Shown here piece by piece: positions 7,278 through 15,664 of a stretch of DNA of 64,000 nucleotides. Position 1 is the first letter of the stretch. Every line of letters begins with the position of its first letter. Source of the DNA: Opitutaceae bacterium (lineage in GTDB: Bacteria > Verrucomicrobiota > Verrucomicrobiia > Opitutales > Opitutaceae). Made by a program: the position numbers and the translations under genes. The stretch covers positions 62,001-126,000 of the forward strand of contig JACFMR010000006.1 of the NCBI GenBank assembly GCA_019455245.1. Reading direction: 5' to 3'. Under the pieces are notes generated by a model, which ran no database searches, had not been told where the DNA came from, and saw nothing but the letters and a program-made list of their open reading frames with translations.

Positions 7278-8741
7278 TCAGAGGGCGTGGATGGCTGATT
7301 TGCTGACCGCCAGGGCGGCCTCCTTGACGGCTTCGCTCATGGTCGGGTGGGCGTGAACCGTGCGCGCGAGGTCCTCGGCGCTGCCGCCGTATTCCATGTG
7401 GGTGACAATCTCGCTGATGAGTTCGCCGGCGTTCTTGCCGAGGATCTGCGCGCCGAGGATTTTGTCGGTCTGGGCGTCGGCGATGATCTTCACGAAGCCG
7501 TCGGCGCCGTCGTTGGCGTGGGCGCGGGCGTTGGCGGCGAAGTTGAATTTGCCGACATTGACCTTGAGGCCCGTCTTCTTCGCGGCGTCCTCGCCGAGGC
7601 CGACCATCGCGATTTCGGGGTCGGTGTAAATGATGCCGGGCATGAGGTCCCAGTTGATATGACCGGCCTTGCCGGCGATCCATTCGGCGACGGCGGCGCC
7701 GTCCTCCTCGGCCTTGTGCGCGAGCATGGGACCGTCGATCACGTCGCCGATGGCGTAAATGTTGGCGGTGGTGGTCCGGAGTTTCGCGTCCACCTTGATG
7801 CGCTTTTTCTCCGTGAGTTCGACGCCGGCCTTTTCGAGGCCGAGGCCGTCGGTGAACGGGCGGCGGCCGACAGCGACGAGGACTTTTTCGGCCTCGAATT
7901 CAAGGGTCTTGCCGTCGCGCTCGGCGAGCAATTTCCCGTAGGGGCGCGGCTTGTCTGCGCCCGCGCGGGTGTCGTCGAGCGACGCCCCTACAAAACCGGT
8001 GACCTTGGCGTTGACCTCGATCTTGAGGCCCTGCTTTTGCAGGATGCGGGTGTAGTTGCGCACGACATCGGCGTCGGCCGTGCCGGCGATTTGCGGGAGA
8101 AATTCCACCACCGTGACCTCGGCGCCGAGGCGCGCCCAGACGGAGCCGAGTTCGAGGCCGATGGCGCCGCCGCCGACCACGACGAGTTTCTTGGGGACCG
8201 CGTTGAACGCGATGGCGTGGTCGGAAGAGACGACGGTCTCCCCGTCAAACTTGAGGAAAGGTAGCTCGACCGGGGCGGAGCCGGTGGCGATGACGATATG
8301 GCGCGCCGAATAGCGCGCCGGATTTTCGATTTTGGATCCCGGATTTTCGATTGGTGAAACCTCGACTTCGGTCGCGGAGGTGAATTTCGCGGTGCCGGTG
8401 ATGACGGTGACCTTGCGGGCCTTGGCGAGGGCGGCGAGGCCGCCGGTCATCTTGCCGACGATGTCCTCCTTCTTTTTCAGCATCGCGGTGACATCGATGG
8501 CGAGGCCGTCGATTTTGATGCCGTGGGCGGCGGCGTGATGCCGCGCGAAGGCGTAGTGCTCGGAGGAGGCGAGCAGGGATTTGCTCGGGATGCAGCCGAC
8601 GTTGAGGCAGGTGCCGCCGAGGGCCGGGCGCTTGTCGATGAGCGCGACCTTGAGGCCGAGTTGGGCGGCGCGGAAGGCGCAGACGTAGCCGCCGGGCCCG
8701 GCGCCAATCACGATGAGATCGAAGGAAGATGCGGAAGACAT
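7278..8741 (-). CDS. lpdA: dihydrolipoyl dehydrogenase (E3)
   Basis: A 487-residue FAD flavoenzyme that reoxidises the lipoyl groups of 2-oxoacid dehydrogenase complexes with NAD+. FAD-binding GAGPGGYVCA is at residues 12-21; the redox disulfide is in GGTCLNVGCIPSK (about 42-54). The NAD-binding motif is GGGAIGLELGSVW (about 190-202), and the C-terminal catalytic HAHPTMSEA is present. It is third in a sucA-sucB-lpdA operon, so it serves 2-oxoglutarate dehydrogenase. Two segments look foreign. Codons from 7938-7991 encode an extra loop VGASLDDTRAGADKPRPY bounded by inverted GTAGGGGCG, and 8318-8352 encodes a duplicated IENPGSK/IENPAR. Both keep the frame and fall at surface-loop positions between conserved strands, so activity is probably kept. 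Confidence 0.96.
   Translation of the reverse strand: MSSASSFDLIVIGAGPGGYVCAFRAAQLGLKVALIDKRPALGGTCLNVGCIPSKSLLASSEHYAFARHHAAAHGIKIDGLAIDVTAMLKKKEDIVGKMTGGLAALAKARKVTVITGTAKFTSATEVEVSPIENPGSKIENPARYSARHIVIATGSAPVELPFLKFDGETVVSSDHAIAFNAVPKKLVVVGGGAIGLELGSVWARLGAEVTVVEFLPQIAGTADADVVRNYTRILQKQGLKIEVNAKVTGFVGASLDDTRAGADKPRPYGKLLAERDGKTLEFEAEKVLVAVGRRPFTDGLGLEKAGVELTEKKRIKVDAKLRTTTANIYAIGDVIDGPMLAHKAEEDGAAVAEWIAGKAGHINWDLMPGIIYTDPEIAMVGLGEDAAKKTGLKVNVGKFNFAANARAHANDGADGFVKIIADAQTDKILGAQILGKNAGELISEIVTHMEYGGSAEDLARTVHAHPTMSEAVKEAALAVSKSAIHAL
7938..7991. repeat. 54-bp palindromic repeat element inserted in frame in lpdA
   Basis: Bounded by GTAGGGGCG (7938-7946) and CGCCCCTAC (7983-7991), 54 bp long, an exact multiple of three. 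Its right half on the coding strand (plus-strand 7938-7964) matches 22 of 27 bases with an intergenic sequence at 13716-13742. It encodes an 18-residue loop in the NAD domain where related E3 proteins have only a short turn (family knowledge, not aligned here). Confidence 0.6.
8318..8352. repeat. 14-bp direct repeat with 21-bp period inside lpdA
   Basis: CCGGATTTTCGATT occurs at 8318-8331 and 8339-8352, 21 bp apart, producing a seven-residue repeat (IENPGSK, IENPAR) in the protein. The AT-rich GATTTTGGAT/GATTTTCGAT style is unlike the flanking GC-rich coding sequence but resembles intergenic DNA near 19500-19530. Confidence 0.6.
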
Positions 8742-8749
8742 GGGAATGT

Positions 8750-8841
8750 TCGTTCTCCTATTCTTAATCTTTCTCGTTCTCTCGTTTGGAATTGAAACCG
8801 GGAAAATCGGAGAACGATTACGATAAAGAGAACGAGAATGA
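8750..8841. repeat. degenerate hexamer inverted-repeat element between sucB and lpdA
   Basis: A 32-nt pyrimidine arm (8750-8781) and a 32-nt purine arm (8810-8841) pair at about 24 of 32 positions around a 28-nt centre. The purine arm shares its GAGAACGATTACG...GAGAACGAG pattern with the element at 621-701. Lying inside the operon, it could give an mRNA hairpin that adjusts relative expression of lpdA, or be a dispersed repeat. Confidence 0.6.
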
Positions 8842-8844
8842 TGG

Positions 8845-10065
8845 TCAGGCGCCGATGAGCAGGCGGGCGGGATCCTCGATGGCCTGTTTGATTTTCACGA
8901 GGAAGGTGACGGCTTCGCGGCCGTCGACAACGCGGTGGTCGTAGCTGAGGGCGAGATACATCATCGGGCGGATGACGACCTGGCCGTTGACGGCCATGGG
9001 GCGCTCGTTGATGGCGTGGAGGCCGAGGATGGCGCTTTGCGGCGGATTGAGGATGGGCGTGGAGAGCATCGAGCCGAAGATGCCGCCGTTGGTGATGGTG
9101 AACACGCCGCCGGACAGATCATCGAGCGTGATCTTGCCCTCGCGCGCGCGTTTGGCGGCGTCGGCGATCTCCTTTTCGATGTCGGCCATGCCCTTGTGGT
9201 CGCAGTCGCGCACGACGGGGACCATGAGGCCCTTGTCGGTGGAAACGGCGACGCCGATGTCGTAGTAGTGGTTCTGCACGACGCTGTCGCCGTCGAGCTG
9301 GGCGTTGATGGCCGGGACTTCCCGCAGGGCGTGGACGACGGCCTTGGTGAAGAAGGACATGAAGCCGAGTTTGACGCCGTATTTCTTCACGAAGTCGTCC
9401 TGATATTTTTTGCGCAGCTCGATGACGGCGGACATGTCGACCTCGTTGAACGTGGTGAGCATGGCGGCCTCGTGCTGGGCCTGGACGAGACGCTGCGCAA
9501 TGCGGGCGCGCAGGGGGCTCATTTTCTTGCGCGTCTGGCGTTCCGCCGGTGAGGACGGAGCGGCGGATGTGCCCGCCGGAGCCGGTGCTTCGGCCGGGGC
9601 AGATGGGGCGGCGTCGGGTTTGGCCTCGGGCGCGCCGGCCTTGGCGGCTTCGAGCAGGTCGCCCTTGGTGACGCGGCCGCCTTTGCCGGTGCCTTCAACG
9701 CCGGCGGGATCGATGCCGGTTTCGGCCACGATGCGGCGCACGGCCGGGGAAAGGGGTTGGTCGGAAGCCTTGGATTCGGATTGGGCCGGGGCGGATTCGG
9801 CCGGTTTTGCCTTGGTCTCGCCGGCTTGGGCGCTGTCATCGATTTCGGCCACGACGGCGCCGATCTTGACCTCGGTGTCGGCCCCGACCTTGAGCGTGAT
9901 GCGGCCGTCGGCCTCGGCGACACCTTCGGAGGTGATCTTGTCGGTTTCCAATTCGTAGAGCGGTTGGTCCTTCTTGACGAAATCGCCGTCCTTGACGTGC
10001 CATTTGGCCAGCACGCCGGAGTTAATGGATTCACCCATGGCGGGGATCTTGACTGCAATGCTCAT
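8845..10065 (-). CDS. sucB: 2-oxoglutarate dehydrogenase E2, dihydrolipoyl succinyltransferase
   Basis: A 406-residue core enzyme of the 2-oxoglutarate dehydrogenase complex; passes the succinyl group from lipoyl to CoA in the TCA cycle. The start at 10065 gives [13 protein letters not shown]. The lipoyl domain has the modified lysine in [11 protein letters not shown] (about residue 43). The peripheral-subunit-binding domain runs [32 protein letters not shown] (about 115-150), followed by an Ala/Pro-rich linker. The catalytic domain ends with [12 protein letters not shown], carrying the active-site H-x-x-x-D-G. A single lipoyl domain and this length are normal for SucB. It starts 20 bp after sucA. 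Confidence 0.95.
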   Translation of the reverse strand: MSIAVKIPAMGESINSGVLAKWHVKDGDFVKKDQPLYELETDKITSEGVAEADGRITLKVGADTEVKIGAVVAEIDDSAQAGETKAKPAESAPAQSESKASDQPLSPAVRRIVAETGIDPAGVEGTGKGGRVTKGDLLEAAKAGAPEAKPDAAPSAPAEAPAPAGTSAAPSSPAERQTRKKMSPLRARIAQRLVQAQHEAAMLTTFNEVDMSAVIELRKKYQDDFVKKYGVKLGFMSFFTKAVVHALREVPAINAQLDGDSVVQNHYYDIGVAVSTDKGLMVPVVRDCDHKGMADIEKEIADAAKRAREGKITLDDLSGGVFTITNGGIFGSMLSTPILNPPQSAILGLHAINERPMAVNGQVVIRPMMYLALSYDHRVVDGREAVTFLVKIKQAIEDPARLLIGA

Positions 10066-10085
10066 GATGGAGGGAAGGTGTGGAT

Positions 10086-12854
10086 TCAGACCGTGAAGGC
10101 GGCCTTGAGGAAAGCAGCGAGTTCGCGGCGATGCAAGGCGAGGGAGCCGACGGCGGGCGAGGCGGAGGCATCGCGGCCGGCGTAGAGCGGCTTGCGGTCG
10201 AGGAGGGTTTCGAGCTGCGGTGCGATGTAGGACCAGGCGCCCATGTTCTGCGATTCCTCCTGGCACCAGACGAGACGGGCGTCGCCATAACGGCGCACAA
10301 CGGCGGCGAGGCAGTCGGTGTTCAGCGGATAGAGTTGCTCAAGACGTACGATGGCGGCGTCGGTGATCTGTTTCTTGTCCCGGTAATCGCAGAGGTCGTA
10401 GTAAACCTTGCCCGAGCAGAGGATGACGCGTTTGACGCCGGTGGCATCGTCGGCGCGCGCGGGGTCGTCGATGATTTCCTGAAAATTGCCGCCGGTAAAT
10501 TCCTCCAGTTGCGAAACGGCGGCGGGGTGGCGCAGGAGGGATTTGGGCGACATGACGATGAGCGGCTTCTTGACATCGCGCAGCACCTGCCGGCGCAGGG
10601 CGTGGAAGAAGTTCACCGGGGTGGTGATGTTGGCCACCTGCATGTTGTTTTCCGCGCAGAGCTGGAGGAAGCGCTCGAGGCGGGCGGACGAGTGCTCGGG
10701 GCCCTGGCCCTCGTAACCGTGCGGCAGGAGCAGGGTGATGCCGCAGGTGCTCTGCCATTTCGATTCACCGGCGGCGAGGAACTGGTCGATGACGACCTGC
10801 GCGCCGTTGGCAAAGTCGCCGAACTGGGCTTCCCAGATGCAGAGCATGTTGGGATAGTCGAGGGCATAGCCGTAATCGAAGGCGAGCACGGCGGCCTCGG
10901 AGAGCAACGAGTTGTAAACGCAGAAGCGGGCCTGGTCGGAGGCCAGGTTGCGCAGGGGCGTGTAGATGGCACCGGTCTCCATGTCGTGCAGCACCGCGTG
11001 GCGATGGCTGAAGGTGCCGCGTTCGCAATCCTGCCCGCCGATGCGGATGGGGGTGCCCTGCAGCACCAGCGAACCGAAGGCGAGGGCCTCGGCGAAGCCC
11101 CAGTCAATCGGGCCGCCGTCGGCGAATGCCTTGGCGCGGGCCTTGAGGAAGCGCTTGATCTTGGGGTTGGGTTTGAAGTCGTCGGGCAGGGTGGTGAGGC
11201 CGCGCGCGGCGATGGCCAGTGTGTCGGCGGGCACACCGGTTTCCACCGGTTTGAAGTGGAAATCCGGCTGGAAGATGGCGGTGGAACCTTCGAACTTGCG
11301 CAGTTCGGGATTGTCGTCGTCGTTGGCCGGGCGGGATTGTTCCTTGGCCTTGGCCTTTTCGAAGTTGCGCTCCAGCGCCTCGGAATACTCGGCGCGGATG
11401 GCTTCGGATTCCTGTTCGGTCAGGGTGCCCTCGGCGGCGAGCTTGCGGCAAAACACCGTGGAAACGGGAGGGTGCGCGGAGATTTTCTTGTAGAGGATGG
11501 GCTGGGTGAACGCCGGCTCGTCGGTCTCGTTGTGGCCGTGCTTGCGGTAGCAGACCATGTCGATGACGACGTCGCGGCGGAACTTGACGCGAAACTCCAA
11601 GGCCAGCCGGGCGACATGGCAGACGGCCTCGGGATCGTCGCCGTTCACGTGGAAGATGGGCGACTCGATCATCTTGGCGACATCCGTGCAGTAGCGCGTG
11701 GAACGCGAATCGGTGGGGTCGGTGGTGAAGCCGATCTGGTTGTTGACGATGAGGTGCACGGTGCCGCCGGTCTTGTAGCCCGGGAGCTGGGAGAAGTTGA
11801 GGGTCTCGGCCACGATGCCCTGGCCGGAAAACGCCGCGTCGCCGTGGACCAGCAACGGCAGCACGCGGTGGCGTTCCTCGGTGGCGCCGAGCATGCGTTG
11901 GCGGGCGCGGGCCTTGCCTTCGACCACGGGGTTGACGATCTCGAGGTGGGATGGGTTGGCGGCGAGCCGGACCTCGACGTTTTTGCCCGCGGTGGTTTTG
12001 AGCACGGCCTCGTAGCCGAGGTGGTATTTCACATCGCCGTCGCCGCCCACCGCGTCGGGAATGTAATTTTCGGAGAACTGTTCGAAGAGCAGATCGAAGT
12101 TCTTCCGCATGATGCTGGTGAGAATGTTGAGACGGCCGCGATGGGCCATGCCCATGACGACCTCCTCCACGCCCAGGTGCGGACAGTGCTCGATGATGGT
12201 GTCGACCGCGGCGACCATGGTTTCGGCGCCCTCGAGGGAGAAACGTTTCTGGCCGACATACCTCGTGTGCAGGAAACGTTCAAACAACTCGGCCTTGTGC
12301 ACGCGGCGCAGGATGCGGATGCGTTCCTCGCGGGTGAAGTCGGGCTGGTTGCGGGTGGACTCCATGCGGTCCTGCAGCCAATGGCGGGCCTCGAGATCCT
12401 GCATGTGGGTGTATTCCACGCCGATGCGGTCGCAGTAGGTGAGTCGCAGCGAGATGAGAATGTCGCGCAGCGTCATCTGTCCGCCGCCGAGGTAGGTGCC
12501 GACGTCGAAGCTGGTGTCGAGGTCGGCGTCGCTGAGTTCAAACTCGGCGAGGGAAAGCTTGGGGTGCGGCGGGGGCGGCTCGCTCAGCGGGTCGATGTGG
12601 GCCTCGAGGTGCCCGATCGAGCGGTAGGTGGCGATGAGGTAATGGACGTGCGACTGCTTGAGGCTGTCGATGATGTTGACCGCCGCGCTGGCAGGTTCTC
12701 CGGTCGGGAGGCTGGCACCGCTGTGCCCGAGGGTGAAGCCTTGGAAAAATGCGCGCCAGGTGGGATCGACCGAGTCGGGCTTTTCCAGCCACGACTGATA
12801 GGCGGCCTCGATGACCGCGGCATTGGCCCGAAGGGGAAGGGAATGAGAACTCAT
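10086..12854 (-). CDS. sucA: 2-oxoglutarate dehydrogenase E1 component
   Basis: A 922-residue thiamine-diphosphate enzyme that decarboxylates 2-oxoglutarate and loads the succinyl group on SucB. The start at 12854 gives [22 protein letters not shown], the usual E1o N-terminal segment that docks to E2. Visible landmarks are [12 protein letters not shown] (about residues 250-260), [11 protein letters not shown], the ThDP region with [14 protein letters not shown], the His-rich loop [17 protein letters not shown] (about 445-460) and [17 protein letters not shown]. Length matches the family. First gene of sucA-sucB-lpdA. The 180 bp upstream, shared with the divergent small gene at 13036, should hold the operon promoter; no convincing boxes were found. 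Confidence 0.96.
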   Translation of the reverse strand: MSSHSLPLRANAAVIEAAYQSWLEKPDSVDPTWRAFFQGFTLGHSGASLPTGEPASAAVNIIDSLKQSHVHYLIATYRSIGHLEAHIDPLSEPPPPHPKLSLAEFELSDADLDTSFDVGTYLGGGQMTLRDILISLRLTYCDRIGVEYTHMQDLEARHWLQDRMESTRNQPDFTREERIRILRRVHKAELFERFLHTRYVGQKRFSLEGAETMVAAVDTIIEHCPHLGVEEVVMGMAHRGRLNILTSIMRKNFDLLFEQFSENYIPDAVGGDGDVKYHLGYEAVLKTTAGKNVEVRLAANPSHLEIVNPVVEGKARARQRMLGATEERHRVLPLLVHGDAAFSGQGIVAETLNFSQLPGYKTGGTVHLIVNNQIGFTTDPTDSRSTRYCTDVAKMIESPIFHVNGDDPEAVCHVARLALEFRVKFRRDVVIDMVCYRKHGHNETDEPAFTQPILYKKISAHPPVSTVFCRKLAAEGTLTEQESEAIRAEYSEALERNFEKAKAKEQSRPANDDDNPELRKFEGSTAIFQPDFHFKPVETGVPADTLAIAARGLTTLPDDFKPNPKIKRFLKARAKAFADGGPIDWGFAEALAFGSLVLQGTPIRIGGQDCERGTFSHRHAVLHDMETGAIYTPLRNLASDQARFCVYNSLLSEAAVLAFDYGYALDYPNMLCIWEAQFGDFANGAQVVIDQFLAAGESKWQSTCGITLLLPHGYEGQGPEHSSARLERFLQLCAENNMQVANITTPVNFFHALRRQVLRDVKKPLIVMSPKSLLRHPAAVSQLEEFTGGNFQEIIDDPARADDATGVKRVILCSGKVYYDLCDYRDKKQITDAAIVRLEQLYPLNTDCLAAVVRRYGDARLVWCQEESQNMGAWSYIAPQLETLLDRKPLYAGRDASASPAVGSLALHRRELAAFLKAAFTV

Positions 12855-13035
12855 TTGTTGACAAGAAAAGCACACACGCGCTTCACGACCCAGGGACGTG
12901 CCCGCTCGGTGTGCCCAGTGAATTTAGTGAAAATTCAGCACACCTTGCCGGCGGACTCAAGTTATCCCGTGGTGGCGGGAGGGATTGCAATCCAGCTTAA
13001 CGTCAGTAACAGCGGGATTAGTTGCTTCCGCACCT

Positions 13036-13287
13036 GTGAACGAAACCGAAATCAAAACCTCCCTGACCCTGCTGCTCGACGCCATCAAGCGGTCGGACGG
13101 CCCCACCATTGCCGCCGAGATGGCGCGATTGGATGACTGCGTGCAACGGCAGCGCCTGGCCCTGCATCCGCAGTTGCTGCATTTTTTGGGCAACCGCAGT
13201 TACGCCAAGGCCCTCATGTTTCTCGGTGGCGAGGAGAACATACCGGTCGGCGTTTGCGGCGGCCGGTCGGCCCGTCCTGCGTCATGA
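13036..13287 (+). CDS. conserved-looking small protein, translationally coupled to the SUI1 gene
   Basis: An 83-residue protein of unknown function, starting with GTG at 13036 (V/MNETEIKTSLTLLLDAIKRSD). An upstream ATG-type start at 12985 is possible but its extra residues look unstructured. It is mostly helical, with LHPQLLHFLGNRSYAKALMFLGGEE (about 45-70) and an Arg/Ser-rich tail ending CGGRSARPAS. It has no signal peptide or membrane segment. Its TGA overlaps the ATG of the SUI1-like gene (ATGA at 13284-13287), indicating coupled translation. The function cannot be named, but overlap with a translation factor suggests a role near the ribosome or RNA. Confidence 0.65.
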   Translation: MNETEIKTSLTLLLDAIKRSDGPTIAAEMARLDDCVQRQRLALHPQLLHFLGNRSYAKALMFLGGEENIPVGVCGGRSARPAS

Positions 13288-13679
13288 GCCGGCGCGACAA
13301 AATCAGCACGGATGGCGGCGACGGTTTGGGACAGAATCCGTTCGCGGCGCTCAATCTTGGCGGTCTGCCTGCCGGTGAGATCAAACCGGCAGCGCCGGCG
13401 AGCGCACCCGCATCGGTGCCGACCGAATCACGCAATCGCGGCCGGGTGGACATCAAGCGCACGACCGCCGGGCGCGGGGGCAAAACCGTGACGCTGGTCA
13501 CCGGATTCAAAGGCATCGGCCCGCCGGAGAAGGAGACCTTGTGCAAACAGATGCGCGCGGCCTGCGGCTGCGGCGGCACGGTGAAGGACGGCAACATCGA
13601 GATTCAGGGCGATCAGCGCGACAAGATCGCGGCGATTCTCAGCGCGGCCGGATTTCGGCCGGTGTTTGCGGGCGGTTGA
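13284..13679 (+). CDS. SUI1/eIF1-like translation initiation factor (YciH family)
   Basis: A 131-residue protein with an N-terminal disordered part (residues 1-60, rich in Pro, Ala and Ser) and a C-terminal SUI1 fold. The start at 13284 (MSRRDKISTDGGDG) overlaps the preceding stop. The SUI1 domain reads VTLVTGFKGIGPPEKETLCKQMRAACGCGGTVKDGNIEIQGDQRDKIAAIL, with the hallmark CGCGGTVKDG-IEIQGD motif. Bacterial YciH homologs bind the 30S subunit and help discriminate start codons; this is family knowledge rather than evidence in this window. It converges with rlmN across a 123-bp gap that carries a GC repeat. Confidence 0.9.
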   Translation: MSRRDKISTDGGDGLGQNPFAALNLGGLPAGEIKPAAPASAPASVPTESRNRGRVDIKRTTAGRGGKTVTLVTGFKGIGPPEKETLCKQMRAACGCGGTVKDGNIEIQGDQRDKIAAILSAAGFRPVFAGG

Positions 13680-13715
13680 ACAGTCGCGACCGCGCCCTGC
13701 TTACGCTACGCCGCC

Positions 13716-13742
13716 GCGGGTGTGAACGAGCCGCGCCCCTAC
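13716..13742. repeat. intergenic copy related to the lpdA insert
   Basis: This 27-nt stretch, ending AGCCGCGCCCCTAC, matches the coding-strand right half of the 54-bp element within lpdA at 22 of 27 bases. The surrounding gap (13680-13802) has no gene; CATGCTCATGCATAGC near 13766 is a short ATGC-rich palindromic patch. Confidence 0.5.
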
Positions 13743-13802
13743 CAAACCGCACCGCTCCGCCACGCATGCTCATGCATAGCAGCCTGATTGCATGATCCCG
13801 GC

Positions 13803-14933
13803 TCAGGCCGCAGGGTCGGGTGCGGCAGCCCGGGCGCGATCCTGTTCGGTCTTGAGCCGCAGCTGGCCGCAGGCGGCCTCGATGTCGTGGCCTTTTTCGC
13901 GGCGCAGGGTAACGGAGACGCGCGCGCGGCGGAGGATGTCAGCGAACTTTTCCTGGCGTGCCACCGAGGGGCGTTTCCACGGCAGGCCCTCGACGGTGTT
14001 GTAGGGAATGAGATTCACGTGCGCGTGCACATCGAGCGCGATGTCGCGCAGCTTCGCGGCCTGTTCGAGACTGTCGTTGACGTCTTCGATCAAGATGAAC
14101 TCCAGCGTGACCATGCGGCCGTGCTTCGCCGAGAAGGCCTTGACGGCGGGAATGAGCTTGGCGAGCGGGTAGGCCCGGTTGACCGGCATGATCTGCTCGC
14201 GGACCTCGTCGGTCGCGCCGTGAAGTGAAATGGCGAGACGGATGCCAAGTGGTTCGTCGGCGAGTCGGAGAATTTTCGGCACCAGACCGGAAGTTGACAG
14301 CGTGATGCGGCGCGCGCCGAAGCCGAGACCCCAGTCGGCGTTGACGATGGTGAGCGCGCGGATGATGGCCTCGTAATTGGCGAGCGGTTCGCCCATGCCC
14401 ATGACCACGATGTTGTCGAAAGTGGCGAGGCCGGTGTGGGCGCGCGGATCGTGTTCATCCTCGCGATAGCAGACCTGCAACAGCTGCGCGACGATCTCGC
14501 CGGCGTTGAGGTCGCGCTTCAAACCGAGCAGGCCGGAGGCGCAGAATTTGCAGCCCATGGCGCAGCCGACCTGCGTGGAGATGCAGATGGTCTTGCGTGA
14601 ATGCTCAAGGCCGACGCCTTCCTGGGGGGCGCGGATGATGACGGTCTCGATCAGCGACCGATCGCCTAGTTCGATGAGGAGCTTGTCGGTGACGTCGAGT
14701 GACTGTTTGCCCAGCACGAGGGTGGCCGGGGCAAACTCAAAGGTTTCATCGAGCCAGGCGCGCAACGTTTTGGGGAGATTGGTCATCCCATCCCACGACC
14801 GGGCGCGTTTTTTGTAAACCCAGTCGAGAATCTGTTTGGCGCGAAAAGCCGGTTCGCCGCGCGCCTGCAATCGCGCGGTGAGGGTGTCGAGGGTCTCGCC
14901 GGTGAGCGGCGGCTTGGCGGGTGTGTAGGGCAC
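13803..14933 (-). CDS. rlmN: 23S rRNA (adenine-2503-C2)-methyltransferase / tRNA m2A37 methyltransferase
   Basis: A 376-residue radical-SAM methyltransferase that makes m2A2503 in 23S rRNA and m2A37 in some tRNAs. The radical-SAM cluster motif C-x3-C-x2-C is CAMGCKFC near residue 129. The N-terminal accessory domain FRAKQILDWVYKKRARSWDGMTNLPK is present. The SAM-binding VMGMGEPLANY follows, and the catalytic cysteine lies in the C-terminal HDIEAACGQL. The motif order and length are typical. It starts 50-odd bp from the PIN toxin stop on the same strand, but the toxin-antitoxin pair is upstream, so co-transcription is possible. Confidence 0.95.
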   Translation of the reverse strand: MPYTPAKPPLTGETLDTLTARLQARGEPAFRAKQILDWVYKKRARSWDGMTNLPKTLRAWLDETFEFAPATLVLGKQSLDVTDKLLIELGDRSLIETVIIRAPQEGVGLEHSRKTICISTQVGCAMGCKFCASGLLGLKRDLNAGEIVAQLLQVCYREDEHDPRAHTGLATFDNIVVMGMGEPLANYEAIIRALTIVNADWGLGFGARRITLSTSGLVPKILRLADEPLGIRLAISLHGATDEVREQIMPVNRAYPLAKLIPAVKAFSAKHGRMVTLEFILIEDVNDSLEQAAKLRDIALDVHAHVNLIPYNTVEGLPWKRPSVARQEKFADILRRARVSVTLRREKGHDIEAACGQLRLKTEQDRARAAAPDPAA

Positions 14934-14951
14934 GTTGGGTGGGATTGGTTA

Positions 14952-15329
14952 TCAGGCCTCAATCACCGGGACATCGTAGCGGTGGATGGTCTCGTCGCGG
15001 GTGGCAAGCACCAGCCCTTCCACCAATGCCTGGCCAATCAGCAGCCGGTCAAACGGATCGAAATGCACCGTTGGCAGCGTCAATGTGCGGGTGACATGTG
15101 CGGCCGAGATGGGTAACTCCACAATACCGTCGCTTTCCAAGGCCGGGACGAGATTGAGCGGCAGGCGGAGTTTGCCCTTCGACATTTTCAGGCCCAGTTC
15201 CCAAATCGAGGCAGGGCTGAAGAACACCTCATTGGCCGGGTCGTGCATGACATTCCGGAGAGGGCTGGTGAGGCGGGCAGGTTCATCAACCCACCACAGT
15301 AGGACGTGGGAGTCCAACAGCACTCTCAC
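14952..15329 (-). CDS. PIN-domain toxin (VapC-like)
   Basis: A 125-residue PIN-domain endoribonuclease. Acidic residues expected at the active site are visible: Asp6 in LLDSHVLLW, Glu44 in SIWELGLK, and the C-terminal HFDPFDRLLIGQA / LATRDETIHRY set. The length is typical of PhoH-like/COG3744 VapC toxins. Its ATG overlaps the antitoxin stop (ATGA at 15326-15329), the standard antitoxin-first arrangement. It would inhibit growth by cleaving RNA when the antitoxin is degraded; the RNA target is unknown. Confidence 0.88.
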   Translation of the reverse strand: MRVLLDSHVLLWWVDEPARLTSPLRNVMHDPANEVFFSPASIWELGLKMSKGKLRLPLNLVPALESDGIVELPISAAHVTRTLTLPTVHFDPFDRLLIGQALVEGLVLATRDETIHRYDVPVIEA

Positions 15330-15619
15330 GGCTTATCCTCCGCCACTGCCGGTGTCTTGGGCTCGCTGGCGTTTTGTCGATAGAGCGGACCTTCGGTCAT
15401 CAACTTGATGATATCCTCATCAGGCTCCCAACAATTTGGAGCTTCCCATATCTGCCCCTTGAATTGGCCGCCACGGCGCGGCTGGCGAGCCGGCACGTAG
15501 GGCACGAGCTTGGCCATGGGTTTGCCTGCCTTGGCCAACACAATCTCTTCGCCGGCAGCTACTTGCTCAACCAGGCGCGACAAATGAGTCTTGGCTGCCT
15601 GAATGTTGATCGACTTCAT
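15326..15619 (-). CDS. Phd/YefM-family antitoxin
   Basis: A 97-residue antitoxin with an N-terminal Phd/YefM DNA-binding fold: MKSINIQAAKTHLSRLVEQVAAGEEIVLAKAGKPMAKLVPY. The C-terminal tail (from about residue 60, WEAPNCWEPDEDI) should wrap the PIN toxin. The start at 15619 is chosen because the conserved INIQAAKTHLSRL motif follows at once. A 35-bp palindrome begins at the base next to the ATG, so the antitoxin or the complex very probably represses its own operon. It lies downstream of leuA on the same strand with 45 bp between. Confidence 0.9.
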   Translation of the reverse strand: MKSINIQAAKTHLSRLVEQVAAGEEIVLAKAGKPMAKLVPYVPARQPRRGGQFKGQIWEAPNCWEPDEDIIKLMTEGPLYRQNASEPKTPAVAEDKP

Positions 15620-15654
15620 GACCACCAGACCAGACCAAGTCTGGTCTGGTGGTC
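15620..15654. promoter_or_regulatory. 35-bp perfect palindrome, toxin-antitoxin operator and possible leuA 3' hairpin
   Basis: Two perfect 16-bp arms (15620-15635 and 15639-15654) flank a 3-nt centre. Within each arm CCAGA recurs, giving several overlapping half-sites. The palindrome touches the antitoxin start codon and begins 10 bp after the leuA stop, so one sequence could be an autorepression operator in DNA and a strong hairpin at the end of the leuA mRNA. Confidence 0.75.
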
Positions 15655-15664
15655 AATCTGGAAA

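Noticed and set aside
10080-13136. A 1018-codon open frame on the plus strand opposite sucA
   Set aside because: It is the antisense of sucA, sucB's upstream end and their leader; sucA has full domain structure and the antisense protein is Gly/Val/Glu-rich with no recognisable fold. Long antisense frames are common at this GC content.
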